Assembly (NCBI GenBank): GCA_023380515.1
Contig: JAMCRH010000042.1
Span: 1-14,139, forward strand
Length of the DNA stretch: 14,139 nucleotides
Origin: Gammaproteobacteria bacterium
GTDB taxonomy: Bacteria > Pseudomonadota > Gammaproteobacteria > Enterobacterales > Alteromonadaceae
Direction: 5' to 3'
The notes under the pieces were generated by a model that worked only from the letters and a program-made list of their open reading frames with translations, did no database searches and was not told the DNA's origin. Positions 6,274-12,462 of the stretch are shown here, piece after piece; within the stretch, counting starts at the first letter, position 1, and each line of letters opens with the position of its first letter. The position numbers and the translations under genes are program-made.

Positions 6274-7980
6274 ATGGATATCAAAACACTGACGTTTATC
6301 GTCGTCGGCGCTACGTTCGCCCTCTATATCGGTATTGCGATATGGGCGCGTGCTGGTTCAACAACTGATTTCTACGTTGCTGGCGGTGGTGTGCCTCCAG
6401 TTGCGAACGGTATGGCGACAGCAGCAGACTGGATGTCAGCAGCATCGTTTATTTCCATGGCTGGTTTGATTTCCATGCTCGGTTATGACGGTAGTGTCTA
6501 CCTGATGGGCTGGACCGGTGGTTACGTGCTTCTGGCACTCTGTTTGGCACCGTACTTGCGGAAATTTGGTAAGTTTACCGTGCCGGACTTTATCGGTGAC
6601 CGTTATTACTCGCAAACTGCGCGAACGGTTGCGGTTATTTGTGCCATCTTGGTGTCGTTTACCTACATTGCTGGCCAAATGCGTGGCGTCGGCGTGGTCT
6701 TTAGTCGCTTCTTAGAAGTTGATATCACCACCGGCGTTCTGATTGGTATGGCCTTAGTGTATTTCTACACGTTACTGGGTGGTATGAAAGGGATTACCTA
6801 TACCCAGGTTGCGCAATACTGTGTGTTAGCGTTTGCCTATACCGTGCCAGCAGTGTTTATTTCAATGCAAATGACCGGCCACTTCTTACCGCAAACAGGT
6901 TTCGGTGCGACATTAGCTGACGGTTCGGGTATGTACATGCTTGAGCGTCTTGATGGTCTGTCGCAAGAGCTCGGTTTTGCTGCGTATACGGAAGGGACTA
7001 AGTCCGGTATCGATGTCTTTGCCATTACCATGGCACTGATGGTAGGTACCGCAGGTTTACCGCACGTGATTATTCGTTTCTTCACCGTACCGAAAGTGAG
7101 TGATGCGCGGAAATCAGGTGGTTGGGCATTAGTCTTTATTGCAGTGGTTTACACCACAGCACCGGCAATTGCGTCAATTACCAAAGTGAACATTCTCAAC
7201 ACGCTGAACGGTCCTGAGCAGCAAGGTGTCTTGTATGAAAACGCACCAAGCTGGGTGACCAACTGGGAACTTACCGGCTTAATTGAATGGAATGACCACA
7301 ACGAAGACGGTCGTATGTTCTACTCAGCCGACGAGCGTAACGAAATGCGCGTTGATGCCGACATTATCGTACTGGCCAGCCCAGAAATCGCCAACCTACC
7401 AAATTGGGTGATCGCATTGGTCGCCGCAGGTGGTGTTGCAGCGGCGCTGTCGACCTCGGCAGGTCTACTCTTGGTAATCTCCAGTTCGGTGTCCCATGAC
7501 TTAATGAAACGAACCTTGATGCCCAATATATCCGACCGGCAAGAGTTGCTTTACGCACGAATTGCGGCAGGTGTTGCGGTGGTGATCGGCGCTTGGTTCG
7601 GTATTAATCCACCCGGATTCGTGGCGCAGGTGGTCGCCTTCGCGTTCGGTCTGGCAGCCGCCTCGTTCTTCCCTGCGATTATTATGGGTATCTTCCATAA
7701 ACGTATGAATAGCTCGGGAGCGATTGCCGGTATGGTTGTCGGTGTGGTCTTCACCTTGTCATACATCATTTACTTCCGCTTTATTAACCCAGCGGCAGAT
7801 ACCCCAGACAACTGGTTATTCGGTATCTCGCCAGAAGGGATTGGTACACTGGGTATGATTCTGAACTTTATCGTCGCGTTAACCGTGCTGAAGTTCACGA
7901 AAGACGCACCAGAAGAGATTCAAGAACTGGTTGAATCGATTCGTTATCCGAAAGGTTCAGGTGCTGCGACTCACCACTAA
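6274..7980 (+). CDS. Sodium:solute symporter, VC_2705 subfamily (ActP-like, probable acetate/short-chain acid uptake)
   Basis: A 568-residue inner-membrane Na+/solute symporter of the SSS family with about 13 membrane segments. Family features include VAGGGVPPVANGMATAADWM near residue 33, the GGMKGITYTQV helix region, and AAGGVAAALSTSAG, whose Ser/Thr residues usually contribute to the Na2 site. The subfamily is related to acetate permease ActP. The DUF4212 partner and nearby CrbS/CrbR support acetate or another short carboxylate as substrate, but substrate is not readable from sequence. A long hydrophilic loop at about residues 310-370 contains an EF-hand-like DHNEDG motif (D341-G346). GAGGAG at the end of the DUF4212 gene is the ribosome binding site. 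A strong terminator follows. Confidence 0.9.
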   Translation: MDIKTLTFIVVGATFALYIGIAIWARAGSTTDFYVAGGGVPPVANGMATAADWMSAASFISMAGLISMLGYDGSVYLMGWTGGYVLLALCLAPYLRKFGKFTVPDFIGDRYYSQTARTVAVICAILVSFTYIAGQMRGVGVVFSRFLEVDITTGVLIGMALVYFYTLLGGMKGITYTQVAQYCVLAFAYTVPAVFISMQMTGHFLPQTGFGATLADGSGMYMLERLDGLSQELGFAAYTEGTKSGIDVFAITMALMVGTAGLPHVIIRFFTVPKVSDARKSGGWALVFIAVVYTTAPAIASITKVNILNTLNGPEQQGVLYENAPSWVTNWELTGLIEWNDHNEDGRMFYSADERNEMRVDADIIVLASPEIANLPNWVIALVAAGGVAAALSTSAGLLLVISSSVSHDLMKRTLMPNISDRQELLYARIAAGVAVVIGAWFGINPPGFVAQVVAFAFGLAAASFFPAIIMGIFHKRMNSSGAIAGMVVGVVFTLSYIIYFRFINPAADTPDNWLFGISPEGIGTLGMILNFIVALTVLKFTKDAPEEIQELVESIRYPKGSGAATHH

Positions 7981-8009
7981 GGTCGAGCTGCAAAACCCGT
8001 GACGATTGG

Positions 8010-8044
8010 AAGCCCCGTGGTATCAGTGCCATGGGGCTTTTTTT
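8010..8044 (+). terminator. Rho-independent terminator after the symporter gene
   Basis: An 11-bp stem forms from AAGCCCCGTGG (8010-8020) and CCATGGGGCTT (8029-8039), with one G-U pair and an 8-base loop. A run of seven T follows (8038-8044). It lies 29 bp after the symporter stop and ends the DUF4212-symporter unit. Confidence 0.92.
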
Positions 8045-8055
8045 CTCACAAGCTT

Positions 8056-8083
8056 TTGTTTTATCAGGCAAACAAGCTAGACT
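8056..8083 (+). promoter_or_regulatory. Possible promoter of the DUF294-exonuclease unit
   Basis: TTGTTT at 8056-8061 and TAGACT at 8078-8083 are separated by 16 bp. They lie just after the terminator, 38 bp before the next start codon. Both hexamers match sigma70 only moderately. Position supports a promoter here, since the upstream unit is terminated. Confidence 0.35.
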
Positions 8084-8121
8084 GAAAGAAAGCTCGGCGA
8101 GGCCGACGCAAGGATTAAGCA

Positions 8122-9963
8122 ATGACTGCAGACAGTGCCGATATTCGTAGTTTTTTAATGCAAACGCCGCCATTCGATGGTCTTGAAGCGGAGCAGTTAC
8201 AGCTTGCGCTCGAAAAGCTGCAAGCCGTGTATGTATGTCACGATAACCGCAAAGAAATCATGCAACCGGACGTGCATCAATTGTATTTGGTGCGCTCTGG
8301 TGCCTATGACCTCGTCGACAAGGACGGGCAGCATTTAGACCGCCTGGAACCCGGTGACTTATTTGGCTACCCGTCGTTATTAACCGGGCGGAAAATCACG
8401 AATCAACTGCAAGTGATCGCCGATGGGATTATTTGGCAGTGGCCGGAGAGTGTATTTAACCAATTACGACGGCAAAACCAAAACTTCGAGCGTTACTTTG
8501 TCAACGCGCATGGTCAGCGCTTGCTCGCAGAGCAAGGGCAGAAGCGCGGCGCTGATTGGAGTGAAAAGCGTATTGCCGAGGTAATTAACCGCACGCCCAT
8601 TCAAATTCACAGCCAAGCGACTATTCGTGAAGCGGCCCAGCTGATGTCGGCCGAACGGGTGTCTTGTTTACTGGTGGTTGATGAGCAGCAATTGCGCGGC
8701 ATTGTCACCGATCGCGATTTGCGTAACCGAGTCGTGGCGGCTGGGTTAAATGTCGATATTGCGGTGGCGGCGGTAATGACCCCAGCACCGGCGGTGGTGT
8801 ACGGCGACCAAAGCCTGTTTGATGCTCTGACCACTATGAGTCAGAGTAATATCCACCACTTGCCAGTATTGGACGGTAACGATGTGCCGATCGGCGTCAT
8901 GACCAATACGGACTTGATGCACCAACAGCGCAGCGAACCTGTGTTACTGATTAGCGCGTTATTTAAAGCGGCAAGCCGCGAAGCGCTAGTGGAAGAGGCG
9001 GCAAAAGTGCCTGACTACTTACGCAGTTTCGCCGGCCGCGTGAAAGACATTAGCATGATCGGACGCTTGCTTAACTCACTCACCGACAGCATGACGCGCA
9101 AACTCATTCGCCTCTACGAACAAGAGCACGGTAGTGCCCCAGCAACGTATGTTTGGTTGGCATTTGGCTCGCAAGCGCGCGGTGATCAGACGCTCGGCTC
9201 CGACCAAGACAACGCTTTGTTACTGGCTGATGAAGTTAGCGACGGCCAACGTGAATGGTTTGCGGGCATGGCTAAGTTCGTCAATGAAGGCTTGGCCGAT
9301 TGCGGCATTCGCTTGTGTCCTGGCGACATTATGGCCATGAACCCGAAATGGCGCATGAACCAAATCGAATGGCGCGAGCAGTTTATGAAGTGGATTCGTT
9401 CGCCGACCCCCCAGGCGATTATGCATTCGATGATCTTCTTCGATAGTCGGCCGGTTGCGGGCAATAATGCGCTGTATCGGCGTCATCGTGAAGAAATCGC
9501 CAAATTAGCAAAACAAGACATGTTTCTTGGCAATATCGCCCGCCACATTGGCGAGCTGAATGTGCCGCTTGGCTTGTTTAATCGCTTTCGAACCAAGAGC
9601 GAAGGCGACTTTGACTATATCGATATTAAAAAGCAGGCGATTGCCATTCTGAATGACATCGTGCGCCTATATGCGCTTGCGGCGGGGCTAACGGTTCCGT
9701 CGACGCCAGGTCGGTTAGAGCAGCTGAAAGGTAGTAGCTCATTAAGTGACAAGGACAATCAAAACCTACTCGAAGCTTGGCAGTTTTTGACACAGCTGCG
9801 CATGAACGCGCAAATGTATCGTCAAGAAGGGTCGAAGATTCCAGCCAACTCGGTTGACCCTGAAAGTTTGTCAACGCTGCAGCGCCGCCAATTGAAAGCG
9901 GCCTTTAAGGTAATTAAAGACTGCCAACAAGGAGTGGCCTTTAAATTTGGCCGCAATATGTAA
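8122..9963 (+). CDS. CBS-domain DUF294 nucleotidyltransferase-like signalling protein
   Basis: A 613-residue cytoplasmic protein with four parts. A cyclic-nucleotide-binding-like beta roll spans about 10-125 (LEPGDLFGYPSLLTG). A CBS pair follows, one domain starting near 154 (VINRTPIQIHSQATIREA) and one near 218 (VMTPAPAVV). Then comes a DUF294 GlnD-like nucleotidyltransferase domain with GSQARGD (349-355) and SDQDNA (360-365), and a DUF294 C-terminal helical domain at about 470-610. The GSxARG and DxD elements are intact, so nucleotidyl transfer to a protein or small molecule is possible; no substrate is known. CBS domains usually bind adenine nucleotides. AAGGA at 8110-8114 supports the ATG. 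The gene lies behind the symporter unit and 32 bp ahead of an exonuclease gene. From memory, this order recurs in gammaproteobacteria with VC_2705-type symporters, suggesting a regulatory link to carboxylate use. Confidence 0.88.
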   Translation: MTADSADIRSFLMQTPPFDGLEAEQLQLALEKLQAVYVCHDNRKEIMQPDVHQLYLVRSGAYDLVDKDGQHLDRLEPGDLFGYPSLLTGRKITNQLQVIADGIIWQWPESVFNQLRRQNQNFERYFVNAHGQRLLAEQGQKRGADWSEKRIAEVINRTPIQIHSQATIREAAQLMSAERVSCLLVVDEQQLRGIVTDRDLRNRVVAAGLNVDIAVAAVMTPAPAVVYGDQSLFDALTTMSQSNIHHLPVLDGNDVPIGVMTNTDLMHQQRSEPVLLISALFKAASREALVEEAAKVPDYLRSFAGRVKDISMIGRLLNSLTDSMTRKLIRLYEQEHGSAPATYVWLAFGSQARGDQTLGSDQDNALLLADEVSDGQREWFAGMAKFVNEGLADCGIRLCPGDIMAMNPKWRMNQIEWREQFMKWIRSPTPQAIMHSMIFFDSRPVAGNNALYRRHREEIAKLAKQDMFLGNIARHIGELNVPLGLFNRFRTKSEGDFDYIDIKKQAIAILNDIVRLYALAAGLTVPSTPGRLEQLKGSSSLSDKDNQNLLEAWQFLTQLRMNAQMYRQEGSKIPANSVDPESLSTLQRRQLKAAFKVIKDCQQGVAFKFGRNM

Positions 9964-9995
9964 GTGCGAAGGAATGTAGACGCGGAGGACCGAGC

Positions 9996-10619
9996 ATGAT
10001 GGAACGAATTGCGCGCTGGCAGCATCGACGGCAACCTTGGCAACGTGGCAAGTGGTTAGTGGTGGACATCGAAACGAATGGTTTGGATGCAAGAAAAGAC
10101 GCGATGCTGAGTATTGCTTGGGTGCCGCTGCGGCCGCCGGTGATTGCGTTCGACGAGCACGGTTATCATGTGGTGAAGTCCACCGAAGGTCTGTCGCAAG
10201 CGGCAGTTGTGCATCAGTTGTCGTCGGCAGACTTGGCCGCTGGCGCACCTTTAGCTGAGGTGATGCAGGGGTTCATGGCAGCAGCGCAAGGTGCCATACT
10301 CGTGGCCCACAATGCTCGTTTTGATCTTGAAGTGTTGCAGGTGGCCGCGCAGAAAATCGACCAACCGACTTGGAGACCGCATGGTGTTTATTGCACGTTG
10401 CAGGCAGAACGGCGACGTTTGCTACGCAGCCAAACTGAGCTGCAGCAGGGCGCATTAACCTTAGCTGCGAGCCGGGCGCGTTACGGGTTACCCCCTTTTT
10501 ATGGCCACCATGCGCTGAATGATGCATTGGCCTGTGGTGAATTGTTTTTGGCCCAAGCCTATCGTTTTGCCTCGGGGCACCATCCTACTGTCGCGGCTTT
10601 GCTCAAATCTGGGCGCTAG
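9996..10619 (+). CDS. DnaQ-like DEDDh 3'-5' exonuclease
   Basis: A 207-residue exonuclease of the DNA polymerase III epsilon-like family. All catalytic motifs are visible: Exo I VVDIETNG with D24 and E26, Exo II AHNARFD with D110, and Exo III HHALNDA with H171 and D176, the DEDDh arrangement. It is shorter than E. coli DnaQ (243 residues) and lacks an obvious polymerase-binding tail, so it is probably an accessory nuclease and not the replicative proofreading subunit. CGGAGGA lies just upstream of the paired ATG codons at 9996 and 9999. It follows the DUF294 gene by 32 bp with no terminator between, so the two are probably co-transcribed. Why a nuclease sits with a signalling protein is not clear. 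Confidence 0.88.
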   Translation: MMERIARWQHRRQPWQRGKWLVVDIETNGLDARKDAMLSIAWVPLRPPVIAFDEHGYHVVKSTEGLSQAAVVHQLSSADLAAGAPLAEVMQGFMAAAQGAILVAHNARFDLEVLQVAAQKIDQPTWRPHGVYCTLQAERRRLLRSQTELQQGALTLAASRARYGLPPFYGHHALNDALACGELFLAQAYRFASGHHPTVAALLKSGR

Positions 10620-10644
10620 TGCTGTGGTTTTAAGGCCGCATTGA

Positions 10645-10661
10645 AAAATTGCTGCAATTTT
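10645..10661. promoter_or_regulatory. Perfect 17-bp palindrome, candidate operator
   Basis: AAAATTGC (10645-10652), a single central T, then GCAATTTT (10654-10661), perfectly symmetric. It lies between the exonuclease stop and the carrier-protein gene and overlaps the possible -35 of the promoter at 10649-10679. A one-base loop is poorly suited to an RNA hairpin, so a dimeric repressor site is the more likely reading. No regulator is identified. Confidence 0.5.
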
Positions 10662-10679
10662 ATGCGAAATGCGTATACT
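10649..10679 (+). promoter_or_regulatory. Possible promoter of the carrier-protein/lipoprotein unit
   Basis: TTGCTG (10649-10654) and TATACT (10674-10679) are 19 bp apart, a long but tolerable spacer. The -10 is good (five of six consensus bases); the -35 is moderate. The leader would be about 65 bases. The -35 lies inside the 17-bp palindrome. Confidence 0.4.
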
Positions 10680-10751
10680 GCTAACATAATCATAACAATA
10701 AAGCTTAGCTGAAGTTGTATGCTCGCTGCAAAACGGCGGTAAGAGGGCGTT

Positions 10752-11012
10752 GTGACCATTCGAAGTTATCAAGTAGAGCAACTCATTCGTGATGTCATGG
10801 ATGAAGTCGCCGCAGAAACAGGCCGAGAAGAGCTTGGCGTGATAGAAGGCAATACGATTCTAAGTGACAGTGGCTTAGACTCGCTCGGTTTTGCTATTTT
10901 AGTTGCTCGACTCGAGCAAAAAACCGGTTACGACCCATTCTCGCGTTTACCCGCGGAGCAATTTCCCCATACCTTTTCTGAACTCGTTGCCGTCTATCAG
11001 CGAGAACTTTAA
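10752..11012 (+). CDS. Stand-alone acyl/peptidyl carrier protein
   Basis: An 86-residue acyl carrier protein-like protein. The phosphopantetheine attachment site is S44 in DSGLDSLGF, at the start of the usual second helix. Helix I (about 3-23) and the C-terminal helix (about 70-86) are as expected. It is not the housekeeping AcpP: the sequence around the site differs, and no fab genes adjoin. The GTG start at 10752 is preceded by an AGAGGG-type site. The next gene, a GlyGly-CTERM lipoprotein, begins 35 bp later on the same strand with no terminator between, so co-transcription is likely. Which acyl, aminoacyl or other group it carries is unknown. No adenylation enzyme, ketosynthase or phosphopantetheinyl transferase is in the window. 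Confidence 0.85.
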   Translation: MTIRSYQVEQLIRDVMDEVAAETGREELGVIEGNTILSDSGLDSLGFAILVARLEQKTGYDPFSRLPAEQFPHTFSELVAVYQREL

Positions 11013-11047
11013 ACCTATCCCAATGTGTTTCTAGAAGGAACCTGTGC

Positions 11048-11896
11048 ATGCGTAAGTGGCTTTTGGCAGTCAGCGGTGTGGTAGCAGCGGTTGGACTCTT
11101 TGGTTGTAGCTCGGCATTTATGAATTATAACGACGCCGCGACATCGTCGAGCAGCTTAGTGAGTTTTCTCTATCCCGACGAAAAGTCGCGTGAAGTGTTG
11201 GAGCCGACTATTCCGACTTTATCGCTGCCACTGCGTGTGGGCGTGACTTTTGTGCCCGCGCAACGTAGTCATCGTGAAATTCCCCACGCCCAACAGATTG
11301 CGTTACTTGAGCAAGTGAAAACTGAGTTTGCGCAGTATGAATACATTGATCGAATTGAAGTAATTCCAAGCACTTACCTCAGTGGCGGCCAGGGCTTCAC
11401 GACGCTTGACCAAGTTGCACGGTTATACAATGTTGATGTAATCGCGCTTGTTTCGCATGACCAAGTTGTGAATACCTTTGATCGGAAGAGCTCGCTGTTA
11501 TATTGGACCATTGCGGGTGCATACGTGGTGAAAGGCACCGAAAATGAAGTGCAAACCTTTGTCGACACCGCGGTGTTTGACGTGCGTACGCGTAACATGT
11601 TGTTCCGGGCGCCAGGTGTTGCGACCACCGCAAATCGGACAACCTTAGTTGAAGCGAGTGCTGAGCTTAGCGCACAACGCAGCGAAGGCTTCACCCTTGC
11701 GGTTGAACAAATGAACGAGAATCTTAAGTTTGAATTAGCTCGCTTCGAAGACCGCGTGAAAAACGAGAAAATTGCGCGGGTTGAACGTCGCAGTGGTTAT
11801 TCGGGTGGTAGTTTTGGCACGAGTTTATGGGCAGCGTGGTTGGCGTTGTTGGCGGCATTTGCAGTGCGGCAGTGGCGAGTACGTCGCTGTCGTTAA
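11048..11896 (+). CDS. Rhombotarget lipoprotein with GlyGly-CTERM sorting signal
   Basis: A 282-residue exported lipoprotein. The N-terminus is a lipoprotein signal peptide (MRKWLLAVSGVVAAVGLFGC) with lipidated C20, followed by Ser, so not an Asp+2 inner-membrane retention signal. The mature domain (about 60-235) is a soluble alpha/beta region without a recognised catalytic motif. The C-terminus has SGYSGGSFG (G253-G254), a hydrophobic stretch at about 259-273, and the basic tail RQWRVRRCR, which is the tripartite GlyGly-CTERM signal recognised by rhombosortase proteases. The combination matches the rhombotarget lipoprotein family. In Vibrio, GlyGly-CTERM proteins are cut by rhombosortase and lipid-modified before secretion or surface display. 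GAAGGA lies upstream of the ATG. No rhombosortase gene is in the window. The stop codon lies in a 14-bp tandem duplication. Confidence 0.85.
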   Translation: MRKWLLAVSGVVAAVGLFGCSSAFMNYNDAATSSSSLVSFLYPDEKSREVLEPTIPTLSLPLRVGVTFVPAQRSHREIPHAQQIALLEQVKTEFAQYEYIDRIEVIPSTYLSGGQGFTTLDQVARLYNVDVIALVSHDQVVNTFDRKSSLLYWTIAGAYVVKGTENEVQTFVDTAVFDVRTRNMLFRAPGVATTANRTTLVEASAELSAQRSEGFTLAVEQMNENLKFELARFEDRVKNEKIARVERRSGYSGGSFGTSLWAAWLALLAAFAVRQWRVRRCR

Positions 11897-11917
11897 AGGC
11901 AAATCGTTAAAGGCAAA
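11890..11917. repeat. 14-bp tandem duplication spanning the lipoprotein stop codon
   Basis: TCGTTAAAGGCAAA occurs twice in perfect tandem, at 11890-11903 and 11904-11917. The first copy contains the functional TAA stop of the lipoprotein gene at 11894-11896. This looks like a recent slippage duplication. Confidence 0.95.
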
Positions 11918-11928
11918 CTACAGATACA

Positions 11929-11954
11929 AAAAAACCGCCAGTAGGCGGTTTTTT
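11929..11954. terminator. Bidirectional terminator between lipoprotein gene and rpsT
   Basis: An 11-bp perfect stem forms from AAAAAACCGCC (11929-11939) and GGCGGTTTTTT (11944-11954), with a 4-base loop. A/T runs flank both sides, giving a U tract in either direction. It lies between two convergent genes, 32 bp after one stop and 26 bp after the other, and can serve both. Confidence 0.93.
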
Positions 11955-11980
11955 CGTTAGTGCTTCGCAACTCGATGCAA

Positions 11981-12247
11981 TTAAGCAGAAAGTGCCTTGA
12001 TCTGAGCAGACAAACGGCTCTTATGACGAGCAGCTTTGTTCTTGTGGATCAGACCTTTGGTCGCGTAGCGGTCGATAACCGGAGTCAGAACAGCGAATGC
12101 CTGCTGTGCCTGAGCCTGATCACCGGCAGCGATAGCTGCTTGAACTTTTTTGAGGTAAGTGCGCATCATTGAGCGGCGGCTGGCATTGTGGCGACGGTTT
12201 TTTTCCGCCGTAATCGCGCGCTTCTTCGCAGACTTGATGTTAGCCAA
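11981..12247 (-). CDS. rpsT: 30S ribosomal protein S20
   Basis: An 88-residue ribosomal protein S20 that binds 16S rRNA in the body of the small subunit. The sequence is characteristic: ANIKSAKKR at the N-terminus, [17 protein letters not shown], then [15 protein letters not shown] near the C-terminus. The start is a TTG codon at 12247, 7 bases downstream of AGGAG (12255-12259). Extending to an upstream ATG would add 27 residues not found in S20. E. coli rpsT also begins with UUG, and this weak start is part of its autoregulation by free S20, so the same control is likely here. Its own promoter lies at 12300-12328, and transcription ends at the terminator at 11929-11954. The rpsT-murJ-ribF neighbourhood is classic for gammaproteobacteria. 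Confidence 0.97.
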   Translation of the reverse strand: MANIKSAKKRAITAEKNRRHNASRRSMMRTYLKKVQAAIAAGDQAQAQQAFAVLTPVIDRYATKGLIHKNKAARHKSRLSAQIKALSA

Positions 12248-12299
12248 GGTGAAACTCCTGATAATTCGTAAACTTGTGCCGGACTTTTTAAGGCCGAGG

Positions 12300-12328
12300 A
12301 TCATGCCTCTTTTGCGATTAAAAGTCAA
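12300..12328 (-). promoter_or_regulatory. rpsT promoter (predicted sigma70)
   Basis: On the minus strand, TTGACT (12323-12328) and CATGAT (12300-12305) are separated by 17 bp. The predicted start near 12293 gives a leader of about 46 bases before the UUG start codon. It is back to back with the murJ promoter. Confidence 0.7.
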
Positions 12329-12367
12329 ACGGATTCGATGAAAGATTGTGCGCGGATATTACGGATC

Positions 12368-12396
12368 TGGACGGTGAAAAGCAACCATTTTATGAT
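12368..12396 (+). promoter_or_regulatory. murJ promoter (predicted sigma70)
   Basis: TGGACG (12368-12373) and TATGAT (12391-12396) are separated by 17 bp. The predicted start near 12403 leaves a leader of about 60 bases. That leader includes a short GC hairpin (GCGCG at 12420-12424 with CGCGC at 12432-12436). Confidence 0.55.
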
Positions 12397-12462
12397 AATC
12401 TGCTAAGCAATTTATTTTTGCGCGGTTTTTTCGCGCTTTAGCCAGCGACACGCAGGGACTTC

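Noticed and set aside
8051..8079. AGCTT...AAGCT imperfect repeat before the DUF294 gene as an operator
   Set aside because: The arms need a 2-base bulge to align and overlap the post-terminator AT-rich stretch; not distinguishable from chance.
9186..9486. Minus-strand frames opposite the DUF294 gene
   Set aside because: They overlap the conserved nucleotidyltransferase motifs on the other strand and show no domain or ribosome binding site.
11960..12172. Plus-strand reading frame antisense to rpsT
   Set aside because: It lies opposite the unmistakable S20 gene, has no recognisable domain and begins in the terminator region.
12420..12436. GCGCG...CGCGC hairpin before murJ as a terminator
   Set aside because: The stem is only 5 bp, is followed by just three T, and lies between the murJ promoter and its start codon. 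It is at most a minor leader structure.
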